In this document: positions 22,952-30,021 of the stretch, piece after piece
How the letters are laid out: every line of letters starts with the position of its first letter
Numbering within the stretch: the first letter of the stretch is position 1
NCBI GenBank assembly: GCA_964650485.1
Contig: CAZYTX010000047.1
Location: 1 to 30,021, forward strand
Source of the DNA: CAZYTX01 sp964650485
GTDB taxonomy: Bacteria > RBG-13-61-14 > DATKZS01
Length of the DNA: 30,021 nucleotides
Direction: 5' to 3'
Notes under the pieces: model-generated
What the model saw: the letters and a program-made list of their open reading frames with translations, nothing else
Told to the model about the DNA's origin: nothing
Databases searched by the model: none
Program-made: the position numbers and the translations under genes

Positions 22952-22967
22952 GGTTTCACGTGAAACA
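22952..22967. promoter_or_regulatory. parS chromosome-partition site
   Basis: The 14-base palindrome GTTTCACGTGAAAC (22953-22966) sits in GGTTTCACGTGAAACA, which matches the bacterial parS consensus TGTTTCACGTGAAACA at 15 of 16 positions. ParB binds such sites, which cluster near the chromosomal origin. It lies 15 bp after the rsmG stop codon. Confidence 0.88.
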
Positions 22968-22976
22968 AGCTGACAA

Positions 22977-22998
22977 TATCCTTTTTTAATAAAGGATA
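22977..22998. repeat. Short inverted repeat beside parS
   Basis: TATCCTTT (22977-22984) and AAAGGATA (22991-22998) are perfect complements around TTTAAT. It lies 10 bp from parS and ahead of the membrane-protein promoter. It may be an operator or a chance AT-rich palindrome. Confidence 0.35.
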
Positions 22999-23016
22999 CA
23001 TATAACAAATGTCAGT

Positions 23017-23045
23017 TTGACCCTGAGGGCGGAAGGCATTATAGT
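23017..23045 (+). promoter_or_regulatory. Promoter of the large membrane glycosyltransferase gene
   Basis: TTGACC (23017-23022), a 17-bp spacer and TATAGT (23040-23045) form a good sigma70-like promoter. The expected start at about 23052 coincides with the ATG at 23053, predicting a leaderless transcript. Confidence 0.55.
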
Positions 23046-23052
23046 TGTAAAC

Positions 23053-25350
23053 ATGCCGGATCAATACAGCGCTTTAACCTGCAGCCCGGGAACCATATCA
23101 CTGGCCCAAACCCTGGCATCCATCCTGGGCCTGCTCCTCCTCCACCTCCCCCTGATTTATCTCTGCCGCAACATGGCAAGGGCTTTCCTCCCCGAGGGAC
23201 GCACCATCCCCAGGCTTGCCGCGGGCCTTGTCCTTTATTTCTTCTTTATAAGCCTCTCCGCCTGGGTGTGCCCGGGGTCCTCTTATCCCTGGCTGCTGGC
23301 ATGGTCGCTCCTCCTGGGAGCGGCCGGGTTTTTCCTGGGCAGAGATTTACCTCCTGCGGAAGGAAAGGAAAATGGCCCGGGCGCAAGCTTTACCAGTGTT
23401 GCCGGTACAGCCGCGGTCACGCTTTTCCTGCTTGTCCTCTTAGTTTACGGACTTCTGCGGCCCAGCTACGACCACGACGCCCTCACCTACCAGCTACATT
23501 TTGCCGCGGTCTGGCTCCATTCCGGCCACGTGTCCATAGTGCCCACGCCCTTCGGCGACCCTGCCCAGGCGTACGGCCCCGGCCTGGCCTCGATCTACTA
23601 TATGTGGCTCATGGCCCCCCTTGGCAATGACTTGCTGGCCGCGACCGGGGCATGGCCTTTCTTCGTGCTCGCAGTTTTGGCCGCGGCCGGGCTCGCGCGC
23701 GAGCTGGGTTGCAGGGAGGGTTTTTCCTGGTCAGCTCCCATGTTCGCTTTCATGGCCCCATTCCTGGTGCACCAGGCCGGCAGTCCATTGAGCGACGTGG
23801 CAGTGGCAGCCTTTTTCGCCTGTTCCCTTTACTTCTTTTCTAAAGCTGTTCGCACCATGAGGCCGGTGTATTTATTTTTCGGGCTGGTGTCAGCGGGCAT
23901 GATGACCGGCGGCAAGTATACCGGGCTCCCGCTTCTGTTCTTGCTGGCCATTCCCGCGGTGTTGTGCGCCCTCGTGGTCCGCGGCAGGGGTACGGCGCTT
24001 GCCTGGCTTACAGGCGCGGGGGGCGGCTTGGCCGGAGGAGGGGGCTGGTACTTTCGCAACCTCTTTGTCACCGGCAACCCGGTGTTCCCGATCAAATTCT
24101 CATTGTTCGGTCTTGAGCTTTTCCCCGGACTTTACGGCCGCGAGCAGATGGAGGGCTGGATTTTCCACCGGGAAGGGGCCCGGGCGTGGCTGGAGATCAT
24201 GGGCTCCAATGCCCCGGTCACGCTCTGGGTCCTGGGCGTCCTTGCCATGGGCGTTATTTTTTATCGCGGTCTCCGCGGGAGAGGTAATGAGGACAGGTAT
24301 GGAGCGGACAAGGCAGCGGGGATACTGATCGCGTACATGGCCCTGGTACCCTTTCTCGTTGACCGCATGAACTGGGGCCTGCTTCCCTTCCAGCAGGAGA
24401 GGTTCTGGGTCCCGGCTGTGCCGGTGCTGGCAGCGGTCATGGCCGCGGCGTTTTCCAGGAACGCCACTGCGCTTATCATATGCCTGCTCGTATGTTATGC
24501 CGGCCTGTTCTCCTTTATGCCGGAGCTGTCGCACCTCCCGGCCTCGGCCTTGTCTCTCATCAAGTCGGCATTTCCGGCGTGCGCTGCCGCAGGTGTTTTA
24601 TGGGGTCTTTTTCTCCACGTTCGGCCCGGCACGGGCCGCTTGCGGGGCCTTGTTTCAGGCGCGGGCAGGGGGCTTCCGGCTTTCGGGCTCGGTGCGGCGC
24701 TGGTATTCGTGCTGGTGCTTTTCGGCCTTCCGGGTCACCTGCACCGGCGGGCCGCTTCGCTTGAGAGGCTCTACCCTCTGGCCTCCGCCTGGCGGGCGCT
24801 CCCCTGCCCGAGTGACGGGGTCACGGTGGCTTATACGGGGACCAATGTGCCTTACCCCTTGCACGGCCCGGGCCTCAATAACCGCGTGGTTTACCTCTCC
24901 ACCTCCGGAGAGGTGATGCCAAAGGACCATGAAATAATGCGGCGGATGGAGAGCGGGCCTCCAAAGTTCGCCACCCCGGAGCCCGAGCTCACGCGCCTCC
25001 GGCATTGCCCCGCGGAGTGGGGGGCGTCCCTTATCCTCAATCGTATCAAATATTTGTTCGTCACCCGGGTGGGCAGGAACGCGCTCTTGAACGTGGCCCA
25101 CGACAACAAGGGCTGGCCGGTCGAGGAGCGGTGGGCTAGTGCGGCCCCCTCTTTATTCCGGCTTGTATACGAGGGCCGGGCCGCGCGCATCTACAAGGTG
25201 GCGGGCGACATGGAAGACGCGGCCTCCTTGCCCGAAGATTGCGAGCAGCGCCCCCCGGACGCTCTCGAGGCGTCATGGCGCTCCCCCGGTCTTGCCCGGC
25301 GCTTTTTCCCCCTTGCCGGCAGGGCCATAGAGGAGATGGGGCTCAGGTGA
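23053..25350 (+). CDS. Large polytopic GT-C-like membrane protein
   Basis: A 765-residue protein with about 12 hydrophobic segments between about 20 and 520 and a soluble C-terminal domain of about 200 residues. The first extracytoplasmic loop after about residue 134 reads RPSYDHDALTYQLHFAAVW; D140 and D142 sit where GT-C glycosyltransferases (GT39/ArnT-like) keep their catalytic acids. Sequence such as YYMWLMAPLGNDLLAA and GSPLSDVAVAAFFACSLYFF fits that superfamily. The donor is probably a polyprenyl-linked sugar, the acceptor unknown. ATG 23053 is chosen; an in-frame TTG at 23017 overlaps the -35 box. The gene occupies the place often held by parA-parB. It is compositionally like its neighbours. 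A non-enzymatic membrane protein cannot be excluded. Confidence 0.65.
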   Translation: MPDQYSALTCSPGTISLAQTLASILGLLLLHLPLIYLCRNMARAFLPEGRTIPRLAAGLVLYFFFISLSAWVCPGSSYPWLLAWSLLLGAAGFFLGRDLPPAEGKENGPGASFTSVAGTAAVTLFLLVLLVYGLLRPSYDHDALTYQLHFAAVWLHSGHVSIVPTPFGDPAQAYGPGLASIYYMWLMAPLGNDLLAATGAWPFFVLAVLAAAGLARELGCREGFSWSAPMFAFMAPFLVHQAGSPLSDVAVAAFFACSLYFFSKAVRTMRPVYLFFGLVSAGMMTGGKYTGLPLLFLLAIPAVLCALVVRGRGTALAWLTGAGGGLAGGGGWYFRNLFVTGNPVFPIKFSLFGLELFPGLYGREQMEGWIFHREGARAWLEIMGSNAPVTLWVLGVLAMGVIFYRGLRGRGNEDRYGADKAAGILIAYMALVPFLVDRMNWGLLPFQQERFWVPAVPVLAAVMAAAFSRNATALIICLLVCYAGLFSFMPELSHLPASALSLIKSAFPACAAAGVLWGLFLHVRPGTGRLRGLVSGAGRGLPAFGLGAALVFVLVLFGLPGHLHRRAASLERLYPLASAWRALPCPSDGVTVAYTGTNVPYPLHGPGLNNRVVYLSTSGEVMPKDHEIMRRMESGPPKFATPEPELTRLRHCPAEWGASLILNRIKYLFVTRVGRNALLNVAHDNKGWPVEERWASAAPSLFRLVYEGRAARIYKVAGDMEDAASLPEDCEQRPPDALEASWRSPGLARRFFPLAGRAIEEMGLR

Positions 25351-25426
25351 CACCGCAAGCGGTTTAGGGCGCAACGGCGCGCCGTGTATGTTAAATGGAT
25401 TTATCAAAGGATTTACAGGGGAGCAC

Positions 25427-25660
25427 ATGACCAGACTCAGGGAAAATATTTTGGATGATATGGTCCACGCCATCGTGCGGGAGGTTGACCCGGAGTATAT
25501 CTTTGTTTTCGGGTCGCACGCACGTGGCCGCGTTGGTCCAGGTTCCGACGTGGACCTTTTGATCGTGGAGAGGGAGCCCTTTGGCAAAGAAATGAATTCG
25601 ACTTCGGCGGCCCCTATACCACCGGCTTTAGACAGTGGTAGTACAAAAAAGACTCATTGA
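25427..25660 (+). pseudogene. Truncated MNT-type nucleotidyltransferase
   Basis: The N-terminal 60 residues are a nucleotidyltransferase of the minimal (MNT) type found in HEPN/MNT toxin-antitoxin pairs. The core motif is VFGSHARGRVGPGSDVDLLIVE, with the GSxARG...SDxD metal-binding pattern intact. After EREPFGKE the protein switches to NSTSAAPIPPALDSGSTKKTH, which is encoded by a hairpin-rich element, so about 40 residues of the normal domain are missing. ATG 25427 has AGGGGAG upstream; ATG 25388 is a weaker start. No HEPN partner is nearby. Whether the 77-residue product is made is unknown. Confidence 0.7.
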
Positions 25661-25779
25661 GACTAAACCATCCGACTTTAGTCGGTGGTAGTCCGCTATT
25701 GCCCTGACGGGCATACTAAAGTCTTCGCCTAAAGGCGAGGGATTTTCTTCCATTCCCCGAATGGGACATTAAAAGTCGA
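25598..25779. mobile_element. Hairpin-rich small element, possibly IS200/IS605-related
   Basis: Short inverted ends TCGACTT (25598-25604) and AAGTCGA (25773-25779) bound a run of hairpins. Inside are two diverged copies of the same palindrome: ACCAC...GTGGT at 25618-25639, and CCGAC-TTTA-GTCGG at 25672-25685 within ACCA...TGGT. There is also GCCC-TGAC-GGGC (25701-25712) and CTTCGCC-TAAA-GGCGAGG (25723-25740). Such hairpins are typical of ends of IS200/IS605-type elements and of their non-autonomous derivatives, as I recall. No transposase or TnpB is present. It interrupts the MNT gene. Boundaries are uncertain because the end repeats are short. Confidence 0.5.
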
Positions 25780-25790
25780 GATTTCTTTTT

Positions 25791-26417
25791 TTATGCCGTC
25801 TGCCCCATCATCCTCTTTATGTTCTCGGCCACCTCTCCGTTCTTCAGGGACGCTGAGATGGCGCATACCATGTCCGCGCCGGCTTCTATTGCCTGGTTTG
25901 CGTTCTTTTGGTTGATGCCCCCGATGGCTGCAAGCGGGAGTTTGGTTGCCTCCCTGATTTTTTTTATCCCCTGTATTCCCACGCCCGCTCCAGCCTCGGG
26001 CTTGGTGGGTGTGATGAACACCGGGCTTACCGCCGCGTAGTCGGCGCCTTCCTGCTCAGCACTTGCCGCTTCTTCAGCGGTCAACACCGACACCCCTATG
26101 ATCCTGCCCGTGCCCATGATTTTCCTTGCCTCTTCCAGTGGCATGTCCTCCTTGCCAACGTGCACCCCGTCCGCATCGAGCTCGGCCGCCAATCCCACGT
26201 CGTCGTTCACGATAAAGGGCACACCCGCCCGGGCGCACATCTCCTTAATCTCCCGGGCCTCTTCCAGCCTCCGCTCCCTGGGCATATCCTTCTCCCGATA
26301 CTGCACAATAGCCACGGGCACGGAAAGCGCCTGTCGCACGTCCTCCATGATACCGTTCTCTGACAGGCCCCGGTCAGTAATAAAGTAAAACCCTTTAAGC
26401 TTCTTCCTCTCGATCAT
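25791..26417 (-). CDS. thiE: Thiamine-phosphate synthase
   Basis: ThiE joins HMP-pyrophosphate and thiazole phosphate to thiamine phosphate. The 208-residue TIM-barrel protein has the substrate motif VQYREKD (38-44), the Mg-binding region VNDDVGLAAE (70-79) and GVHVGKEDMP (84-93), and the phosphate loop SPVFITPTKPEAGAG (131-145), then AIGGINQKN. The usual NDR is NDD here, a small departure. Its ATG at 26417 overlaps the thiM stop codon by one base, so translation is coupled. It is the last gene of the minus-strand unit. Confidence 0.92.
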   Translation of the reverse strand: MIERKKLKGFYFITDRGLSENGIMEDVRQALSVPVAIVQYREKDMPRERRLEEAREIKEMCARAGVPFIVNDDVGLAAELDADGVHVGKEDMPLEEARKIMGTGRIIGVSVLTAEEAASAEQEGADYAAVSPVFITPTKPEAGAGVGIQGIKKIREATKLPLAAIGGINQKNANQAIEAGADMVCAISASLKNGEVAENIKRMMGQTA

Positions 26418-27214
26418 TAAGCTTGTTTGACCTCGACCTCGATGTCCTCAGCCTCGGATGCCATGCTTGCCACCTGGTTGAAGAAGTTCGACATGAAGTC
26501 GCCCGGGCCCTCGCACTTCAGGGATGCCCGTTCCCCTGCTATCCCGAAGCAGGCGAATGCCATTGCCGCGAGCTGTATACGGTCCTCGCCCGCGGCCAGG
26601 AAGCAGCCCAAGGTGGACGAGCTTATGCACCCTGTGCCAACCACCTTTCCCATTATGGGGTGTCCGTATGAGACCTCGATCACCTTGTCCCCGTCGGTGA
26701 CAAGGTCAGTTGGCCCGGTGACCGCGACCAGGTTTTCGAGCTTCCCTGCAAGGCCCTTTGCAGCCTCGGAAATGTCGCCGCCCACCGATACGGACTCGAC
26801 TCCCCTGACCTCGGCCTCGACCCCGGCCAGGGTTGCTATCTCGCCGGCGTTGCCCTTTAAGAGGTCCACCCGGGCCTCGGTGAATATCCTTTGCGCCGAG
26901 TCCGTTCGAAGGTTTGTGGCCCCGGCGCCCACAGCGTCAAGCACCACGGGTATGCCCTTGTTGTTGGCCGCGGCCGCGGCTTTCAGCATGGACTCGATAA
27001 GCCCCGGCGTGAGCGTGCCGATGTTCAGCACCAGGGCGCTTGCCAGGCCCGCCATCTCCTCCACCTCCTCGATGGCGTGGGCCATGACCGGCAGGCACCG
27101 CCAGTGGCGCACCACCTGGGCGCAGTGGTTTATGGTCACCCAGTTGGTGATGTGGTGGATGAGGGGAGAGTTTTTGCTCATGGTTTGGAGTGTTTTTTTT
27201 GTTTTCATTTTCAT
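26417..27214 (-). CDS. thiM: Hydroxyethylthiazole kinase
   Basis: ThiM phosphorylates 4-methyl-5-hydroxyethylthiazole in thiazole salvage. The 265-residue protein has PLIHHITNWVTINHCAQV near the N-terminus (family: PLVHxITN.V..N), LPVMAHAIEEVEEM, VLNIGTL, DAVGAGATNLR and LLKGNAGEIATLAG. The catalytic region VVGTGCISSSTLGCFLAA is intact. ATG 27214 has AGAAAGG about 8 bases upstream; a second ATG two codons later (27208) is possible. It lies 33 bp after the flavoprotein gene in the same direction. No TPP riboswitch is seen in the short gap, so regulation would be from upstream. ThiD is not in the window. Confidence 0.93.
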   Translation of the reverse strand: MKMKTKKTLQTMSKNSPLIHHITNWVTINHCAQVVRHWRCLPVMAHAIEEVEEMAGLASALVLNIGTLTPGLIESMLKAAAAANNKGIPVVLDAVGAGATNLRTDSAQRIFTEARVDLLKGNAGEIATLAGVEAEVRGVESVSVGGDISEAAKGLAGKLENLVAVTGPTDLVTDGDKVIEVSYGHPIMGKVVGTGCISSSTLGCFLAAGEDRIQLAAMAFACFGIAGERASLKCEGPGDFMSNFFNQVASMASEAEDIEVEVKQA

Positions 27215-27247
27215 GTTTAAGCCTTTCTAATTGTTAACATTTTTGTT

Positions 27248-28207
27248 TTATGAGCTTGCAAGGAGTGAAAGCTCTTTTGCCGTCTTCCTGAACTCTCGCA
27301 CGGTTCTCTGCACGAGCTCGTCGCATGTTGGCTCGTCGCCCACCATGCCCGCAATCTGGCCGGCCATGACCGAGCCGTCCTCGGCGTCGCCCTGCACAAA
27401 GGCGAGCTGCATCTTGCCCGATCCGAAAAGTGCCATCTCCACCTTTGACCTGCCGGTGTCCTCCATGCCAAGAAACTCTTCGGCCATCCTGTTCCTTATG
27501 ACCCGCACCGGCAGCCCGGTGATGTTGCCGGTGACCACGGTCTCCTCAGCCTGCGCATCAATGATTTTCCTCTTTATATTAGCGTGCGCTGGAGACTCTT
27601 TGGTGACGATGAAGCGGGTGCCCATCTGCACGGCCTCGGCGCCCATGGCGAACGCCGCGGCCATGCCCCTGCCGTCGGCTATGCCACCCGCTGCCACCAT
27701 GGGAATGTTGACCTTGTCCCTTGCCTGGGGCAACAGGGCCTGGGTGGCCATCCTGCCCACGTGACCCCCGCCCTCGCACCCGGACACTATCACCCCGTCG
27801 GCCCCGTCAGCCTCGGCCCTGACCGCCGCGGCCGCGGTGGGCACCACCGGGTAGCTCATGACCCCGCCCGGCTTCAGCACCTCGATGATCTTCCTGGGGT
27901 TCCCGGTGCCGTAGGTGGCCACCAGCACCTTCTCCTCGATCAGCACCGAAAGTATCTCCTTTATCATGGGGTGCAGGGATATGATGTTCACGCCGAAGGG
28001 CCTGTCGGTGAGCTCGCGCACCTTTCTTATCTCGTCCCGCATCTGGTCCGGGCTGAATATTGTCCCCCCGATGATCCCCAGGCCGCCGGCGCTGGACACC
28101 GCGGCCACCAGGGGGGCGAAGCTCACCCAGGCCATGGCGCCCTGTATGACCGGGTATTCGATGCCGAATGCTTCGGTCACCCGGGTCTCAAGTCGCGGCT
28201 CCCTCAT
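27248..28207 (-). CDS. Nitronate monooxygenase / FabK-like flavoprotein
   Basis: A 319-residue FMN-binding TIM barrel of the nitronate monooxygenase/2-nitropropane dioxygenase family. It starts TRVTEAFGIEYPVIQGAMAW (typical PI.QG.M). The FMN-phosphate loops are VSGCEGGGHVGR and AAGGIADGRGMAAAFAMGAEAVQMGTRFI. The same fold includes enoyl-ACP reductase II (FabK); the GGGHVG motif fits both, and I see nothing that settles the choice. ATG 28207 has a strong GGAGGAAAT ribosome binding site. It lies 21 bp after rimO on the minus strand. Confidence 0.85.
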   Translation of the reverse strand: MREPRLETRVTEAFGIEYPVIQGAMAWVSFAPLVAAVSSAGGLGIIGGTIFSPDQMRDEIRKVRELTDRPFGVNIISLHPMIKEILSVLIEEKVLVATYGTGNPRKIIEVLKPGGVMSYPVVPTAAAAVRAEADGADGVIVSGCEGGGHVGRMATQALLPQARDKVNIPMVAAGGIADGRGMAAAFAMGAEAVQMGTRFIVTKESPAHANIKRKIIDAQAEETVVTGNITGLPVRVIRNRMAEEFLGMEDTGRSKVEMALFGSGKMQLAFVQGDAEDGSVMAGQIAGMVGDEPTCDELVQRTVREFRKTAKELSLLASS

Positions 28208-28228
28208 ATTTCCTCCGTCCTTCCAAAT

Positions 28229-29605
28229 TCAGAGCTTCTCGGCAACCAGGTCGTAGTCCAGGGACTGTGTGACCCTTGCCCTTGCAAGCTCGCCGGGCCT
28301 TGCATCCCCTTCGAGCATCACCGCGCCGTCAACCTCCACGGCCTGGCCGTAAAACCTTCCCATCCATTCCCGCTTCCCTTCCTGTTCCTTTCCCGTCCCC
28401 TCTCCAAGCTCGAGAGCGGGCCACGGCTCGTCCACCAGTACGTAAAGCTCGCTTCCCACGTAATCTGCGAGCTTATTTGACGTGACCTCCCTCTGCACGT
28501 CGAATATCTCCCTTACCCGCTCCTCCGTTGTCTTCGGGTCCACGGCCCCGGGCATCCCTGCCGCGGGCGTGTCCGGCTGCGGTGAGAAGGCGAACGCTGA
28601 CGCCCAGGTGAACCGCCCTCGGGAGATGAACTCGACGAGCTCGTTGAAGTCTTCTTCGGTCTCCCCGGGATAGCCGGCCATGAACGTGGTTCGCAGGACC
28701 GCATCCGGGACCGTATTCATTATGGTGTCAAGGAGGTCCAGTATCTCTCGCCTGCCCTGCCGGCGCCCCATGGCCGCGAGCATCCTATCAGAGATGTGCT
28801 GGAGCGGCAAGTCGAGGTAGGAGACGAGCCTTTTCTCCTCGGCCATGATGCGGAGGAGGCTGACCTCTATGTTCTCGGGGTGGGCGTACAGTATACGTAT
28901 CCATGGTATGCCCGTTTTATCCAGGAGTTCGCGGACCAGGCTTGTAAGGTCGGACTCGCCGGAGAGGTCGCGGCCGTAGGCCGTGGTGTCCTGGGCCACC
29001 AGGTTGAGCTCCCTGACCCCGGCGCGCTCGAGCGAGCGGGCCTCCCGGACGAGCTCTTCTTTCGGCTCCGACCGGAGCGGGCCCCTGATCTTTGGAATCA
29101 GGCAGAAGGGGCAAACCGCGTCGCACCCCTCCGCGATCTTTAAGAATGAGTAGTGCGAGGGCGTGGTCATGACCCGGCCGAATGGCTCGATGCAAGGCTG
29201 TATGGCTTCTCCTGCGCCCGGCTTCTGGCCGCGCTCCACGCCTTTAAATTTCTCATGCAGCTTTTTAAGCTTCTCCCCCAGCCGGTCCGCGTGATCCAGT
29301 CCCATGAACAGGTCAACCTCGGGTATCTCCCGCTCCAACTCCTCTTTGAACAGCTCCACCATGCACCCCACAACCGCGAGCACCCGGTATTCTCCGCGCT
29401 CCTTTTCAGCAACGGCATCCATCACCTCCTCGATGCTCTCCTCCTTGGCCGCGTCAATAAAGCAGCAGGTGTTTATCACCAGGGCAAAGGCCGGACCGTA
29501 TCCTGGCACAACCTCAAAGCCCTCTTTTTGAAGCGACCACAGCGCCCGCTCGGTGTCCACTCGGTTCTTGTCGCACCCGAGGGTTATATATGAAACCCTT
29601 TGCAT
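28229..29605 (-). CDS. rimO: Ribosomal protein S12 methylthiotransferase
   Basis: RimO adds a methylthio group to Asp89 of ribosomal protein uS12. The 458-residue protein has the N-terminal cluster cysteines C11, C47 and C81 (ITLGCDKNRVDTE, VINTCCFI, VVGCMV), the radical SAM motif C161, C165, C168 in EGCDAVCPFCLIPKIRG, and a C-terminal TRAM-like segment (about 390-458). The motif IPKIRGPLRSEP is typical of RimO rather than MiaB. I use ATG 29605; a TTG three codons upstream is possible, and neither has a good Shine-Dalgarno sequence. It follows higA by 27 bp on the same strand. Confidence 0.94.
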   Translation of the reverse strand: MQRVSYITLGCDKNRVDTERALWSLQKEGFEVVPGYGPAFALVINTCCFIDAAKEESIEEVMDAVAEKERGEYRVLAVVGCMVELFKEELEREIPEVDLFMGLDHADRLGEKLKKLHEKFKGVERGQKPGAGEAIQPCIEPFGRVMTTPSHYSFLKIAEGCDAVCPFCLIPKIRGPLRSEPKEELVREARSLERAGVRELNLVAQDTTAYGRDLSGESDLTSLVRELLDKTGIPWIRILYAHPENIEVSLLRIMAEEKRLVSYLDLPLQHISDRMLAAMGRRQGRREILDLLDTIMNTVPDAVLRTTFMAGYPGETEEDFNELVEFISRGRFTWASAFAFSPQPDTPAAGMPGAVDPKTTEERVREIFDVQREVTSNKLADYVGSELYVLVDEPWPALELGEGTGKEQEGKREWMGRFYGQAVEVDGAVMLEGDARPGELARARVTQSLDYDLVAEKL

Positions 29606-29632
29606 GAAACCCAAGGATAAATAAAAAAGGTC

Positions 29633-29956
29633 TTACCCCTGGCTTCTGCTCTGCTGGGAGGGATCGGGCTTTACAGGCTTCACCTTTTTCCAGCCCGCGG
29701 ACTCTCGCTCGGCATTCCAGAGGTCGAAACTCTTTTGAAGACCGAGCCATAAATCCGGGGTGGTGTTGAAAGCCCTGGACAGGCGCAGTGCCATGTCAGG
29801 AGTTATGGAAGCCCGCTCATTCACTACCTTTGAGGCTGTCTTCCTGGAAACCCCCAGGATTTCGGAGAGATGGGTTACAGTCAAGGCAAGAGGTTCCATG
29901 TGGTGGTTCTTTATTATCCTGCCCGGGTGCACGGGTCGCCTTTTCTTCTGTCTCAT
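29633..29956 (-). CDS. higA: HigA-type antitoxin
   Basis: The 107-residue protein has an XRE-type helix-turn-helix (LTVTHLSEILGVSRKTASKVV) and the HigA pattern HPGRIIKNH at the N-terminus and TTPDLWLGLQKSFDLWNAE at the C-terminal end. HigA binds its own promoter and neutralises the RelE-fold toxin HigB. ATG 29956 is preceded by AGGAGG with a 7-base spacing, a far better start than the ATGs further upstream, which would lie within the end of higB. The basic N-terminus (MRQKKRRPVHPGR) is normal. The last 20 residues are Lys/Pro/Ser-rich. Confidence 0.88.
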   Translation of the reverse strand: MRQKKRRPVHPGRIIKNHHMEPLALTVTHLSEILGVSRKTASKVVNERASITPDMALRLSRAFNTTPDLWLGLQKSFDLWNAERESAGWKKVKPVKPDPSQQSRSQG

Positions 29957-29966
29957 TTTTTTCCTC

Positions 29967-30021
29967 CTAGTGATAATCTTCATAGTCCACTGAGAACGCA
30001 TCCCTTTCTGAAAAATAGAAA
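29967..30021 (-). CDS. higB: 3' end of a HigB-type toxin gene (partial)
   Basis: Reading leftwards from the window edge, one frame gives ...SIFSERDAFSVDYEDYH and then stops at 29967-29969. The DAF-VDYEDYH ending is characteristic of HigB (RelE/ParE-like mRNA interferase) C-termini. The stop is 11 bases before the higA start, the normal toxin-first order. Only 17 codons are visible, so the identification depends on this ending plus the following antitoxin. Confidence 0.7.
   Translation of the reverse strand, partial: FYFSERDAFSVDYEDYH

Noticed and set aside
27215..27247. TPP riboswitch ahead of thiM
   Set aside because: The gap is only 33 bp and AT-rich, too short for the roughly 100-nt element, and none of its conserved CUGAGA-type sequence is present.
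1..30021. CRISPR array
   Set aside because: No regularly spaced direct repeats of 24-40 bp with unique spacers were seen, and no cas gene is present.

Overview
The window is about 30 kb of GC-rich, gene-dense bacterial chromosome. It encodes lipopolysaccharide heptose synthesis (gmhA), an AsmA-type envelope protein, a membrane pyrophosphatase, SpoVG and RimO. That mix suggests a Gram-negative anaerobe of the Desulfobacterota ('Deltaproteobacteria') or an allied lineage. There is no rRNA or other decisive marker, so this placement is inference.

Layout. Positions 1-322 hold no gene but are full of palindromes, including a paired operator-like site ahead of a small winged-helix protein (323-757). 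Two tRNA-Ser genes and a B12-type radical SAM enzyme follow. Next comes a housekeeping cluster ispE-spoVG-tRNA-Gln-prs-rplY-pth, then hppA with a clear terminator. A second unit starts from a good sigma70-like promoter at 8854: gmhA, a deoxyhypusine-synthase-like protein, a receiver/cNMP-binding protein and a 119-residue unknown, with asmA behind. Convergent to it on the minus strand lie a GT-C-type membrane glycosyltransferase and, upstream of that, a two-gene GMC oxidoreductase unit; a REPIN-like inverted repeat pair (16131-16294) sits between them.

From 18438 the plus strand carries an alpha/beta hydrolase, a bacterial PH-domain membrane protein, mnmG, rsmG and another large GT-C-like membrane protein. 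A near-perfect parS site (22952-22967) lies just after rsmG, where many bacteria carry parA-parB, but those genes are not here. This suggests an origin-proximal position. A truncated MNT nucleotidyltransferase follows, cut by a hairpin-rich element. The last block is on the minus strand: higB (only its 3' end), higA, rimO, a nitronate monooxygenase/FabK-like flavoprotein, thiM and thiE, closely spaced.

The items I find most worth a second look are the orphan parS, the dispersed palindromes whose stems covary, the 22-bp-spaced double operator at 235-273, the gmhA/DHS-like/receiver-cNMP unit, a GMC oxidoreductase with a CxxCxxCxxxC motif, and repeated promoter placement that predicts leaders of only about 0-13 nt.
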